A stretch of 50,527 nucleotides of DNA, from the NCBI GenBank assembly GCA_031281485.1, contig JAITFI010000007.1, positions 1 to 50,527 of the forward strand, read 5' to 3'. Of the stretch, positions 1-9,485 are shown one piece after another. Position 1 is the first letter of the stretch. The number at the start of each line of letters is the position of its first letter. A program made the translations under genes and the position numbers. The notes below the pieces were generated by a model. That model had not been told where the DNA came from. It made no database searches and saw nothing but the letters and a program-made list of their open reading frames with translations. The DNA is from Chitinispirillales bacterium (GTDB taxonomy: Bacteria; Fibrobacterota; Chitinivibrionia; Chitinivibrionales; Chitinispirillaceae).

Positions 1-320
1 TTAAAATCTTTTTTAGACGAAAGGGCGCTTAAAATCAAAATCTTTAAAATCTTTTTTAGACGAAAGGGCGCGATAAATCGCGCCCTTTCATAGGATATGC
101 GGGGCTAAACCCCGCATATAAAGTCAAAGTCAACGTCAAAATCGGCGTTTTTAGCCTTTGATTTTGATTTTATATATGCGGGGTTTAGCCCCGCATATCC
201 TATGAAGCCGAAGGCTTCGTCTAAAAAAAAAGATTTTGACTTTAATCTTTTAAAGAATTTGGCTTTTTGGGTTTAGCCCCGCATATCCTATGAAGCCGAA
301 GGCTTCGTCTAAAAAAGAAT
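1..320. repeat. Hairpin array, repeat family A, copy 1
   Basis: Intergenic imperfect palindrome. The left arm has a T-rich edge with TTTTTTAGACGA, then hairpin GGGCGCGATAAATCGCGCCC, then CATAGGATATGCGGGG and its partner. The right arm is the reverse complement of this frame, but hairpin GAAGCCGAAGGCTTC replaces the first hairpin. A partial extra right arm follows at about 267-320. The linkers are AAAGTCAAA-type runs. No coding capacity is evident. Related copies lie at 2120-2440, 10150-10240 and 26583-26660. Confidence 0.85.
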
Positions 321-350
321 TTGATTTTAAAAGATTTTATTAATTATATT
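321..350 (+). promoter_or_regulatory. Predicted sigma-70-type promoter of the first FISUMP lipoprotein gene
   Basis: TTGATT at 321-326 and TATATT at 345-350 are 18 bp apart, about 30 bp before the start codon. The -35 lies in the T/A-rich edge of the repeat array, so the repeat may supply part of the promoter. The region is AT-rich, so a chance match is possible. Confidence 0.4.
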
Positions 351-379
351 AGTATTAGTAAACATTGAAGGAGATTTTT

Positions 380-2002
380 ATGGGATTTAATCGACATAGG
401 TTGGGACAGGCGTTTCTATTGACGTCGGCTTTGGTAGTCTGGCTGTCTGGGTGCTCGATAAATACAGGCACGCCAGATGGTACCGGAGGGAGCAATACCG
501 GCGTAAACATCCATACCCACACTTGGGGCGAATGGACGGAGCTGACTCCGGCGACTTGCGGCGTGAGCGGCGTGGAAATGAGAACATGCACGCAAGACGC
601 AAGCCACAAAGACGTCAGAACCACACCGCCGCTGACGGGCGTGTGGTGCAATGCAACAGGCGGCGGCGTCCATACCCACACTTGGGGCGATTGGGTGATA
701 ACAACTCCGGCGACTTGCAACGCGCAGGGCGCGGAAACTAGAACGTGCACGCAAGACGCAAGCCACAAAGAAGTCAGAACCGTACCGCAGTTGACAGGCG
801 CGGAATGCAATCCGACAAGCGGCGGCGAACATACCCACACTTGGGGTAATTGGGTGGTAACTACTCCGGCGACTTGCGACGCGACAGGCGTGGAGACGAG
901 AACGTGCGCTCGAGACGCAAGCCACAAAGAAGTCAGAACCATACCGCAGTTGACAGGCGCGGAATGTAATTCAACAGACGGCGGCGAACACGTCCACACT
1001 TGGGGAGAATGGGCGATAACGCTCCAGCCGACCTGCGAGGAGACAGGCATGGAAATGAGGCTTTGCACCCAAGACCCGAGACACAGAGATTTGAGAGGGA
1101 TACAGAAGTTGACGGGGGCGGCGTGTAATTCAACAGGCGGCGGAGACCATGTCCATACTTGGGGTAATTGGGTGGTAACGACTCCGGCGATTTGCGACGC
1201 GACAGGCGTGGAGACGAGGACGTGTACACAGGACGCAAGCCATAAAGAGACGCGGGCTATTGCGCGGTTGACGGATGCGGTGTGTAATTACGGCGACGAC
1301 CATGTCCACACTTGGGGCGCTTGGATGGTAACGATTCCGGCGACTTGCAACAAGCCCGGCGTTGAGACTAGGACGTGCATGCAAAACGCGAACCACAAAG
1401 ATAATAGATTGATAGCGCAGTTGACGGGGGCGGCGTGTAATTCGGTGGGAGGGGGGACGTCCGGGACGGTGACGATAGGCGGTATAAAGTGGATGACGAA
1501 GAATTTGGACGTGCAGACGGCGGATTCGTGGTGTTACGGGGAGGGCAGCCAAGTGTATGATGATAATACTGGTGATTGGGTGATGCTGACATCATCGCAG
1601 ATACAAGCGAATTGCGCTAAGTATGGTAGGCTGTATACGTGGGAGGCTGCGAAGAGTGCTTGTCAGTCGATTGGTAAGAGGTTGCCGACTAATCAGGAGT
1701 GGGAAGCATTGGTGACGGCGGCTGGCGGTTCATCTACAGCAGGTAAGAAATTAAAGTCAATGAGCGGATGGAATAACAATGGTAATGGGACGAATGATTT
1801 CGGATTTTCGGCCTTGCCGGGTGGCGGCCGTAGCTCCGGTGGCGGTTTCGACAATGTCGGCAACTACGGCGGTTGGTGGACGGCCACGGAGAGCGGGAGT
1901 TACGGCGCCTACTACCGGGTCATGGGCTACGACTACGACGGCGTGTACTATAACAACTTCAACAAGAGCCTCGGCTTCTCGGTTCGTTGTGTCGAAAATT
2001 AG
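380..2002 (+). CDS. FISUMP-domain surface lipoprotein with six HTHTWG repeats
   Basis: Predicted exported lipoprotein of 540 aa. A type II signal peptide ends in LSGC with Cys25 as the lipidation site. Six Cys-containing repeats of about 53 residues (residues about 45-355) begin H(T/V)HTWG and contain TPATC, RTC and a LTG..CN end. The C-terminal part (from about residue 362, VTIGGIKWMTKNL) is a FISUMP domain ending GFSVRCVEN. ATG 380 is chosen because AAGGAG lies 6 nt upstream; the upstream TTG at 365 has no such site. FISUMP proteins are abundant surface proteins in Fibrobacter, and adhesion or substrate binding is an inference. The last about 60 residues are rich in Tyr, Asn, Asp and Gly and resemble the variable C-type-lectin-like ends of retroelement-diversified proteins. 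The second FISUMP gene at 16060 carries one copy of the same repeat. Confidence 0.85.
   Translation: MGFNRHRLGQAFLLTSALVVWLSGCSINTGTPDGTGGSNTGVNIHTHTWGEWTELTPATCGVSGVEMRTCTQDASHKDVRTTPPLTGVWCNATGGGVHTHTWGDWVITTPATCNAQGAETRTCTQDASHKEVRTVPQLTGAECNPTSGGEHTHTWGNWVVTTPATCDATGVETRTCARDASHKEVRTIPQLTGAECNSTDGGEHVHTWGEWAITLQPTCEETGMEMRLCTQDPRHRDLRGIQKLTGAACNSTGGGDHVHTWGNWVVTTPAICDATGVETRTCTQDASHKETRAIARLTDAVCNYGDDHVHTWGAWMVTIPATCNKPGVETRTCMQNANHKDNRLIAQLTGAACNSVGGGTSGTVTIGGIKWMTKNLDVQTADSWCYGEGSQVYDDNTGDWVMLTSSQIQANCAKYGRLYTWEAAKSACQSIGKRLPTNQEWEALVTAAGGSSTAGKKLKSMSGWNNNGNGTNDFGFSALPGGGRSSGGGFDNVGNYGGWWTATESGSYGAYYRVMGYDYDGVYYNNFNKSLGFSVRCVEN
512..1453 (+). repeat. Six in-frame tandem repeats of 159 bp inside the lipoprotein gene
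   Basis: Repeat starts fall at 512, 671, 830, 989, 1148 and 1301, so the period is 159 bp (53 codons) with one shorter unit. Each unit has two or three conserved Cys (TPATC, TRTC, final CN). Copies 2 and 3 are the closest pair; copies 4 and 6 are the most diverged. The array could change copy number by recombination. Confidence 0.9.
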
Positions 2003-2554
2003 CGATTGCGTTTTCGAGAGAGATAGTATTCAACAGACTAGGGCGGCAACTCGTCGCCCCATCCATCATCCTCAAAAATTTGACTTCCGTTATCCCCGAA
2101 TATTATCTTAACTATTTGTAGGTAAGTAAGTCAAATTCTCTTTTAGACGGAAGTGCGCGATAAATCAAAATCTTAAAAATCTTTTTTAGACGAAAGGGCG
2201 CGATAAATCGCGCCCTTTCATAGAATATGCGGGGCTAAACCCCGCATATAAAGTCAACATCAAAGTCAAAATCGGCGTTTTTAGCCTTTGACTTTGGTTT
2301 TATATATGCGGGGTTTAGCCCCGCATATCCTATGAAGCCGAAGGCTTCGTCTAAAAAAGATTTAAAGAATTTGACTTTTTGGGGTTTCGTCTTAAAAAGA
2401 TTTAAAAGATTTTAAAAACATTAAAAGATTTTGACTTTAATGATGTTCCGATTCAAAACGCCAAATCGTTTCAAAATGAAACGTTTTTTCGTTCAAAAAC
2501 TTCTTTTCCCCGCCCTACGGCCCCAAAAACACAAAAAACGCCTAAAAAACAATT
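2003..2554. repeat. Intergenic region with hairpin array, family A copy 2
   Basis: About 2120-2400 repeats the copy 1 layout: TTTTTTAGACGA edge, the GGGCGCGA/TCGCGCCC hairpin, the TATGCGGGG/CCCCGCATA hairpin, an AAAGTCAAA-type spacer, then the inverted arm with the GAAGCC/GGCTTC hairpin. The two copies flank the FISUMP lipoprotein gene on both sides. The rest, up to the groES promoter, is AT-rich and shows no gene. Confidence 0.8.
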
Positions 2555-2569
2555 TGGCACGATTATTGC
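2555..2569 (+). promoter_or_regulatory. Sigma-54 (-24/-12) promoter of groES-groEL
   Basis: TGGCACG at 2555-2561, a 4-bp spacer (ATTA) and TTGC at 2566-2569 match the RpoN consensus TGGCACG-N4-TTGC exactly. It lies about 100 bp before groES on the same strand. The same perfect spacing precedes flgF and flgJ here. No CIRCE inverted repeat (HrcA operator) is visible upstream of groES. Sigma-54 control of the chaperonin operon is therefore inferred, and would need an activator bound further upstream. Confidence 0.75.
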
Positions 2570-2669
2570 GATAACCAACGCTGTGGAGTTGCTGGCAGTT
2601 GGTATCCCCGTAAAAGTGAATAAACGCTTTAACCATAAACAAAAAACAATAATAAGGAGGGCTGGTAAC

Positions 2670-2954
2670 ATGAACGTCAAGCCAATGGAAGACCGCGTGA
2701 TTCTCAAATCCATGGAGGCGGAGGCGAAGACCGCCGGCGGCATCATCATTCCGGACAACGCCAAGGAGAAGCCCCAGAAGGGCGAGATCGTGGCGGTGGG
2801 GCCGGGCAAGATGAACGACAAAGGGACTCGCAACGAGATGACCGTCAAGGTCGGCGACAAAGTGCTCTACGGCAAGTACGCCGGCACCGAGGTCACCATA
2901 GACGGCCAAGAGTACCTCATCGTGCGCGAAAGCGACATTTTGGCGGTGGTGTGA
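2670..2954 (+). CDS. groES: Co-chaperonin GroES
   Basis: GroES (Hsp10), 94 aa, normal length. It forms the heptameric lid of the GroEL chamber in the cytoplasm. The N-terminal PMEDRVILK strand, the mobile loop around [19 protein letters not shown] (its IIIP segment contacts GroEL), [15 protein letters not shown] and the end ESDILAVV are all family features. The start at ATG 2670 has a strong AAGGAGG ribosome site 9 nt upstream. It is the first gene of groES-groEL, with a 74-nt gap to groEL and no terminator between. Transcription probably starts at the sigma-54 promoter about 90 bp upstream. Confidence 0.98.
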   Translation: MNVKPMEDRVILKSMEAEAKTAGGIIIPDNAKEKPQKGEIVAVGPGKMNDKGTRNEMTVKVGDKVLYGKYAGTEVTIDGQEYLIVRESDILAVV

Positions 2955-3016
2955 CGCATTCTATGATTTTGGTCTTAACAAACAAAACCATAACCTAAAA
3001 AATAATCATAAAATAA

Positions 3017-4678
<1,662 letters not shown>

Positions 4679-4685
4679 TATAAAA

Positions 4686-4912
4686 GTCAAAGTCAAATTC
4701 GTTTAAGGGGAGGGCTGCGCCCTCCCTCGCTCCATAAAAATGGACGGCTTTGCCGTCCATTTTTATTCCGCTACCCACCCTGCGGGGACACCCCGCAACG
4801 CCCCGCCAGATACCCCCCCACTTTCAATCTCTCCCCCTCAACTAGGGGGAGAGACTTTTTGTAAACATGCGCCGCTTCGCGTCGCGGTACATCAAAGTCA
4901 AAAACTTTTCAT
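4686..4912. repeat. Hairpin array, repeat family B, copy 1
   Basis: A noncoding element of about 220 bp bounded by AAAGTCAAA-type sequences. In order it holds hairpin GGGAGGGCTGCGCCCTCCC, an A/T-flanked hairpin (GGACGGC/GCCGTCC), hairpin TGCGGGG/CCCCGCA, a hairpin CTCTCCCCCTCAACTAGGGG (with GAG), and GCGCCGCTTCGCG. The reverse complement of 9490-9647 is colinear and nearly identical except for the second hairpin, a loop change and about 50 extra bp here. It looks like a mobile or duplicated intergenic element. Confidence 0.8.
4737..4768 (+). terminator. Intrinsic terminator after groEL, within repeat B
   Basis: AATGGACGGC-TTT-GCCGTCCATT forms a stem of at least 10 bp, followed by TTTATT. It sits about 60 bp after the groEL stop. 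The stem is the variable hairpin of repeat family B, so the repeat may serve as terminator here. Confidence 0.65.
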
Positions 4913-4943
4913 TGTTTGTAGTATTTTTATTATTTTTGATTTA

Positions 4944-5996
4944 ATGATAAACCGAAGACCTACTAGGGTGATAAATGTTAAGGGGATACCGATAGGCGGG
5001 GGGAGTCCTATCGTTATTCAATCAATGTGCAATACTCCCGCTCATGATGTTGAGGGGACGCTTGCGCAGATTGAGCGGCTTAGGGCGGCGGGGTGCGCTA
5101 TTGTGCGTTTGGCTGTGCCGGATATGGACGCGGTGGGGGCGTTTCGGGCTATCAGGGGACAGACGTCGGTGCCGCTGGTGGCCGACGTGCATTTTGATTA
5201 TAGGATAGCTGTCGCGGCTATAGAGGCGGGGGCGGACAAGGTTCGGATCAACCCGGGGAACATCGGCGGTGCGGACAGGGTGAGGGCGGTGATCGACGCG
5301 GCGCGGGGGGCGGGGGTGCCTATCCGCATCGGGGTCAACTCCGGGTCGCTGGAGAAGCATCTGCTTGAGAAGCACGGGGCGCCTACTCCGGCGGCGCTTG
5401 CGGAGAGCGCTTTGTCGTGGGTATCGTTCTTTGAAGACGAGGGGTTTGGGGATGTTATTGTATCCATAAAGTCCAGCTGGGTGCTGACGGCGATTGCGGC
5501 TTGCCGGGAGTTCGCGGCGCGTTGCGAACTCCCGCAGCATATCGGGATCACCGAGGCGGGGACGGTTCGCAGCGGGTCGGTCAGGTCGGCGGTGGGGCTG
5601 GGCGCGTTGCTTTTGGAGGGGATCGGCGATACGCTCCGCGTGTCGCTCTCCGGCGATCCGGTTCAGGAGATATACGTCGCTAAGGAGATACTGAAGGCGC
5701 TGGGGCTGATGAGGGGGCCGACCGTCATAGCTTGCCCGACCTGCGGGCGCACGCAAGTCGACGTTTCCGGGGTGGCGCAGCGGGTTGAGGAGATGGCGGC
5801 GGGTATGACGGAGGATATGAAGATCGCGGTGATGGGATGCGTCGTGAACGGGCCGGGCGAGGCGCGGGAGGCGGACGTGGGGATAGCCGGCGGGCGGGGG
5901 GAGTGGCTCATATTCGTAAGGGGCGAGCCGGGCAGAAAGGTCCCGGAGAGCGATGTGCTGGAGGAACTGAGGCGGGAGATATTTGCACAAAAATAA
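4944..5996 (+). CDS. ispG: 4-hydroxy-3-methylbut-2-en-1-yl diphosphate synthase IspG (GcpE)
   Basis: IspG, 350 aa, the short bacterial form. It converts MEcPP to HMBPP in the MEP isoprenoid pathway using a [4Fe-4S] cluster. The TIM-barrel half contains GGGSPIVIQSMCNT, LVADVHFD and KVRINPGNIG. The C-terminal half has the cluster ligands CPTCGRTQ (Cys264, Cys267) and GCVVNGPGE (Cys299 plus the catalytic-region Glu). ATG 4944 is chosen because MINRRPTRVINVKGIPIGG matches the family start. No clear Shine-Dalgarno site is seen. A longer in-frame extension to 4740 runs through the repeat element and is unlikely to be translated. It stands alone between the repeat element and a small lipoprotein gene. 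Confidence 0.96.
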   Translation: MINRRPTRVINVKGIPIGGGSPIVIQSMCNTPAHDVEGTLAQIERLRAAGCAIVRLAVPDMDAVGAFRAIRGQTSVPLVADVHFDYRIAVAAIEAGADKVRINPGNIGGADRVRAVIDAARGAGVPIRIGVNSGSLEKHLLEKHGAPTPAALAESALSWVSFFEDEGFGDVIVSIKSSWVLTAIAACREFAARCELPQHIGITEAGTVRSGSVRSAVGLGALLLEGIGDTLRVSLSGDPVQEIYVAKEILKALGLMRGPTVIACPTCGRTQVDVSGVAQRVEEMAAGMTEDMKIAVMGCVVNGPGEAREADVGIAGGRGEWLIFVRGEPGRKVPESDVLEELRREIFAQK

Positions 5997-6015
5997 CATA
6001 ACTTTTCTAAAGGTA

Positions 6016-6045
6016 TTGACACGGCGCTGTGGAAAGAATTATTAT
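6016..6045 (+). promoter_or_regulatory. Predicted promoter of the small lipoprotein and pgpH genes
   Basis: TTGACA at 6016-6021 is a perfect -35. TATTAT at 6040-6045 is 18 bp away, with further AT-rich -10-like sequence just after. The start codon of the lipoprotein gene is at 6111. Confidence 0.55.
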
Positions 6046-6110
6046 TATATACTGTGGAGCTTTTTTTGAGGTTGAACACTTTCTTTGTACCTATTGAGGA
6101 GGTCCTCCAA

Positions 6111-6380
6111 ATGTCGAGGATTATTAGTGTGGCGGCGCGTATGGCGCTTGTATTGTCGGTTGCGTTAATGTTGGGTGTTACGGGTTGCGGCGGTTCCAAA
6201 ACCGGCGGTGGCGGCGGTGGCGGCGGCGGCGGTTCCAAGTCCTCCAAGAGCAGCGGCAAGAAGCTCAACGAGGCCGATCAGGCCCGGCTTGATGAAGCGC
6301 GCCAAAATGCCGAGAATTCCGAGCGGAAACTCTCTGAGCTTAGGTTAGAGCGCATTGAGCTTGAGCGCGGCGGGAAGTAG
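6111..6380 (+). CDS. Small Gly-rich lipoprotein with coiled-coil tail
   Basis: Predicted lipoprotein of 89 aa, family not recognised. The signal peptide ends in LGVTGC with Cys26 as the lipidation site. Next come a run of ten glycines (a flexible linker), a Ser/Lys-rich stretch, and a charged helix (about residues 55-86, EADQARLDEARQNAENSERK) that should form a coiled coil. Start ATG 6111 is supported by GAGGAGGT upstream. The Gly run is encoded by a GGTGGCGGC-type repeat that could slip. The gene precedes the HD-domain membrane protein on the same strand with a gap of 51 nt or less, so the two are probably cotranscribed. A role in the periplasm or outer membrane is inferred from the lipobox only. 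Confidence 0.75.
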   Translation: MSRIISVAARMALVLSVALMLGVTGCGGSKTGGGGGGGGGGSKSSKSSGKKLNEADQARLDEARQNAENSERKLSELRLERIELERGGK

Positions 6381-6431
6381 ACAGACCCAACCCGGCGTAT
6401 GTCAGGCAGCTCCAAACAGGAGACGCGCGGT

Positions 6432-8684
6432 ATGCGTGCCGTGCGCAAGCGTGTCAGCTTGCGCATGCGGCAGTGGTTGCTCAATTCGGCGCCGCACTTG
6501 ATATTGGCGGCGTTTTCCCTTTGTATTGTCCTGCTCTTCCCATACAACGAAACGCTCCGAAAATTCGACAGGCCAAAGGCCGGAACGGTCTCCAAGGAGA
6601 CCGTCATCGCCCCGTTTACCTTCGATGTGATACGCACGCCCGACGAATTGGAGCGGGAGCGGAAGCGGGTCATGGACCAGGTCCTGCTAGTCGTGGACTA
6701 CGACTCGGCGGCGGCCGCCGAGTCCGCGCGGAAAACGGCTGAACTCGAGGCCGCCGTCAAGCAAATCTCCGACCCCAAGATGCCGGACTCGCTTCGGGAA
6801 GCCGGTTGGATGCAGCTCTCCCGGGAACTGTCGGCCAAGGCCGTCGAGACGCTCCACCGTAAGCCGGCGCTCTTCGACGAGGCTAAAAAGCAGATCGCGG
6901 AGATCATGGAGCGCGGCGTGTCGGCAACCCTCTTCTACGCCACAAGCGAGGAGCTTTCCGAGCGCCGCCTTCGCTTCAACACGAATTTCGAGTCCGCTCA
7001 GCAGTATTCAAAGCGATATGTCAACTTCCTGCGCGACGGCGCGGAGAGTACAATCGCTGTTTTCGACATACCCGTGAAAGAGGCCGCCCTGGAGCTCGCC
7101 GCGGCGCAGTTGCGGCGCGAGCAACGGATGGACGACGCGGGCCTCAACACCGTCTACGAGCTGATCCTCGCCTGCGTGCGGCCCACGGTGCGGGTCAACA
7201 ATAGGGTCACCTCCGACAGGCGGCGCGCGGCGGCGGATCAGGTGCCCGCGGTCAGCGGCAAGGTTATAAAGGACACCGAGATCGTCCGCAAGCACCAAGA
7301 GGTAACCCCGGAGATTGCCCAAAGGCTGCAATCCCTCTACGTGGCGATGGAACGCATGGAGGGCGGCGTCGAGAAGCGCCGGGCGAACGCCGCCTACGCC
7401 GGACGGGTCATACTGCTCCTGATAACGCTGTTCTTCCTCTCTTTCTATATGAGAAAGTACAATCCGGCTATCGTGGCGAACATAAAGAGCCTGATCGCTC
7501 TCTGCCTGATTGTCCTCTTGCAGATACTGGTGGTGAGGCTCGGCACGCAGTACCTTCCGTGGCTCTTCAAGGCCAAAGAGGTTTCCGCCGTCATGCCGGA
7601 GTACCTGATCCCCATAACGATGGGCGCGCTCCTTTGCACGATACTCTTCGGGATGAGGGTCAGCGTGATCGTCAGCCTCTTCGTCGGCATATACTTCGCG
7701 GTGGCGGTCGGGTTCAACCACTACTTTTTCCTGTACACGTTCCTGAACTCGGTGGTGGCCGCCTTCCTCAACCACCGGATCCGCTACCGCTGGCACTTCT
7801 TCAAGGCCATACCGCCCATGACGCTCGTGAGCGTGGCCCTCATAGCGGTCTGGCAGATGGTGGGCTGGCGCTTCGGCGTCACTTTCTTGGTCAACATAGG
7901 TTGCGCGTTCTTAGGGATCGTGACCTCGGTGTTCATAGCAATGGTGCTGTCGCCCTTCTTCGAGAGGGTCTTCGACATCACCACGGACATGACGCTGATA
8001 GAGCTATCCGACATGAACCACCCCATCCTGAAGAAGCTCTCCATACAAGCCGCCGGAACGTACAACCACAGCGTCTTGGTGGGCAATCTGGCCGAGTCGG
8101 CGGCGGAGGCGGTGGGCGCCAACGCCCTGCTGGCGCGTGTGGCCTCCTACTACCACGATATAGGCAAGATCGAAAAACCGGACTACTTCGTGGAAAACTG
8201 CCAGGGCGACAGAAACCGCCACAACAAACTCTCTCCGACCATGAGCGCCCTCATAATATGCTCGCACGTGAGAGAGGGCGTTGAGTTAGCCAAAAAGTAC
8301 AAGCTGCCAAAGATCATCCAAGACATAATAATGCAGCACCACGGCGACAGCTCCGTCTCCTTCTTCTACGAAAAGGCGCTGGAGTTAGACCCGCATAAGC
8401 AGGTGCAGGAAAAGGACTTCCGCTATCCCGGCCCCATACCGCAGACACGCGAGGCCGCGATAATCATGCTGTCCGACTCCGTGGAAGCCGCGTCGAGGAG
8501 TTTGGCCACAAGTTCGCCCAAACTGCTCAGAGAATTAGTCAAAAAGATAATACGGGACCGGCTCTTGGCCGGACAGCTCGACGGGTGCAACCTGACGCTC
8601 AGGGATCTGAATGAAATTACAGAGGGCTTCATGCCGATATTGCAGGGGATATTCCACTCCAGAATTGAGTATCCTAATAAATGA
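6432..8684 (+). CDS. 7TM-HD cyclic-dinucleotide phosphodiesterase, PgpH/YqfF family
   Basis: 750-residue membrane protein of the 7TMR-HD family. The order is a cytoplasmic N-terminus, one TM segment (about residues 19-38), an extracytoplasmic 7TMR-HDED domain, seven TM segments (about residues 320-510), and a C-terminal HD domain. The HD domain has TYNHSVLVGNLAE, YYHDIGK near residue 574, HNKLSPTMSALIICSHV and QHHGDSSVSFFYEKA. Characterised members (PgpH in Listeria) degrade c-di-AMP; that substrate is inferred from the family. ATG 6432 has AGGAGA 8 nt upstream; an earlier in-frame ATG at 6399 lacks a good site but is possible. A stop-linked TAGGATT repeat follows immediately. Confidence 0.9.
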   Translation: MRAVRKRVSLRMRQWLLNSAPHLILAAFSLCIVLLFPYNETLRKFDRPKAGTVSKETVIAPFTFDVIRTPDELERERKRVMDQVLLVVDYDSAAAAESARKTAELEAAVKQISDPKMPDSLREAGWMQLSRELSAKAVETLHRKPALFDEAKKQIAEIMERGVSATLFYATSEELSERRLRFNTNFESAQQYSKRYVNFLRDGAESTIAVFDIPVKEAALELAAAQLRREQRMDDAGLNTVYELILACVRPTVRVNNRVTSDRRRAAADQVPAVSGKVIKDTEIVRKHQEVTPEIAQRLQSLYVAMERMEGGVEKRRANAAYAGRVILLLITLFFLSFYMRKYNPAIVANIKSLIALCLIVLLQILVVRLGTQYLPWLFKAKEVSAVMPEYLIPITMGALLCTILFGMRVSVIVSLFVGIYFAVAVGFNHYFFLYTFLNSVVAAFLNHRIRYRWHFFKAIPPMTLVSVALIAVWQMVGWRFGVTFLVNIGCAFLGIVTSVFIAMVLSPFFERVFDITTDMTLIELSDMNHPILKKLSIQAAGTYNHSVLVGNLAESAAEAVGANALLARVASYYHDIGKIEKPDYFVENCQGDRNRHNKLSPTMSALIICSHVREGVELAKKYKLPKIIQDIIMQHHGDSSVSFFYEKALELDPHKQVQEKDFRYPGPIPQTREAAIIMLSDSVEAASRSLATSSPKLLRELVKKIIRDRLLAGQLDGCNLTLRDLNEITEGFMPILQGIFHSRIEYPNK

Positions 8685-8750
8685 GACTAGGATTAGTAGG
8701 ATTATAAAACAGATTATAGGATTAAAAAGATTAAAAGAATAAAAGACATT
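8685..8750 (+). repeat. TAGGATT/AAAAGATT degenerate repeat after pgpH
   Basis: Short AT-rich units (CTAGGATTAGTAGGATT, ATTATAGGATTAAAAAG and so on) begin directly after the stop codon. The same repeat type follows stop codons at 13705, 24452 and 34076. No coding sequence is seen. Confidence 0.7.
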
Positions 8751-8829
8751 GTATGGGAGGGGCAGCCCGCCTTGTGCTGTGTGTTAATAGAAATAGATTT
8801 TTTGAATTTAAATAATAAGGAGCGAAGTC

Positions 8830-9429
8830 ATGTCAAAACCGGCGTTCAGCCGAAAGGCTTTTTTTATTGACCGCAACATCCAGGGGCGGTACATGATCAC
8901 CTTTTTGATCCCCATGCTGGTCATGCTGGTCTTCATGTTGCTCACCCTGTACTTGGCCTCCCAGACGATCATCTCGACCTCCTCCAAGATAATGAAGCGC
9001 GAGATCGAGAACATAATCGCCACGGAGACGCAGGACCAGCTCGAGCCGACGGCCGGGCAGTACGCGAAGGCTATGGAGCAAATACGCGCCAAGCTGCGCG
9101 ACTTCGGCAGCATAGGCGACATAAAAAAAGAGTTCGCCGGAACGCTTTTATGGGTCTTCGGCGCCGGCATACTGCTGGTAGTGCTTCAAATAGTGATGAT
9201 GACAGTCTTCTTCTCGCACAAATTAGCCGGCCCCGTATACAGGTTCGAAAAAGCCTGCCGGAGCGTGATAAACGGCCACTACAACGACGTAATATATCTC
9301 CGCAAAGGCGACCAGATGCTCGAACTGTCGCTGCTCCTGAATGAGGCCTTTCAGGTCAGCGGCAAGCGGATCGCGGAAATGGAGGCCAGAATCAAGGAGC
9401 TTGAAGGCGGGGCGCCGGAATCAAAATAA
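8830..9429 (+). CDS. Two-TM HAMP-like membrane protein
   Basis: 199-residue inner-membrane protein. TM1 is about residues 22-44 (MITFLIPMLVMLVFMLL). A short periplasmic helical region covers about 45-105. TM2 is about 108-131 (LLWVFGAGILLVVLQIVMM). A HAMP-like segment follows (HKLAGPVYRFEKACRSVING, then LRKGDQMLELSLLLNEAF) with a short coiled-coil end. The layout matches the sensor half of chemoreceptors or histidine kinases, but no signalling or kinase domain follows, so it may act with a partner or be structural. The start follows AAGGAG by 9 nt. The next gene is beyond a promoter and a repeat, so it appears to be the last gene of its unit. Confidence 0.75.
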   Translation: MSKPAFSRKAFFIDRNIQGRYMITFLIPMLVMLVFMLLTLYLASQTIISTSSKIMKREIENIIATETQDQLEPTAGQYAKAMEQIRAKLRDFGSIGDIKKEFAGTLLWVFGAGILLVVLQIVMMTVFFSHKLAGPVYRFEKACRSVINGHYNDVIYLRKGDQMLELSLLLNEAFQVSGKRIAEMEARIKELEGGAPESK

Positions 9430-9448
9430 AAATATTTTACGAAAACTA

Positions 9449-9477
9449 TTGACATTATTCATACAATATATTATCTT
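9449..9477 (+). promoter_or_regulatory. Sigma-70-type promoter TTGACA-N17-TATCTT
   Basis: A perfect -35 at 9449-9454 and TATCTT at 9472-9477 with a 17-bp spacer. It points at the small membrane protein gene and the tRNAs, but the family B repeat lies between. The same N17-TATCTT arrangement occurs at 26745 and 49751. Confidence 0.6.
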
Positions 9478-9485
9478 TAAGGCAT

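Noticed and set aside
1-2440. CRISPR array in the repeated hairpin regions
   Set aside because: There are no evenly spaced identical direct repeats with unique spacers; the units are palindromic arms with hairpins.
2470-2670. CIRCE (HrcA operator) before groES
   Set aside because: I looked for TTAGCACTC-N9-GAGTGCTAA or close variants and found none; the motif present is a sigma-54 site.
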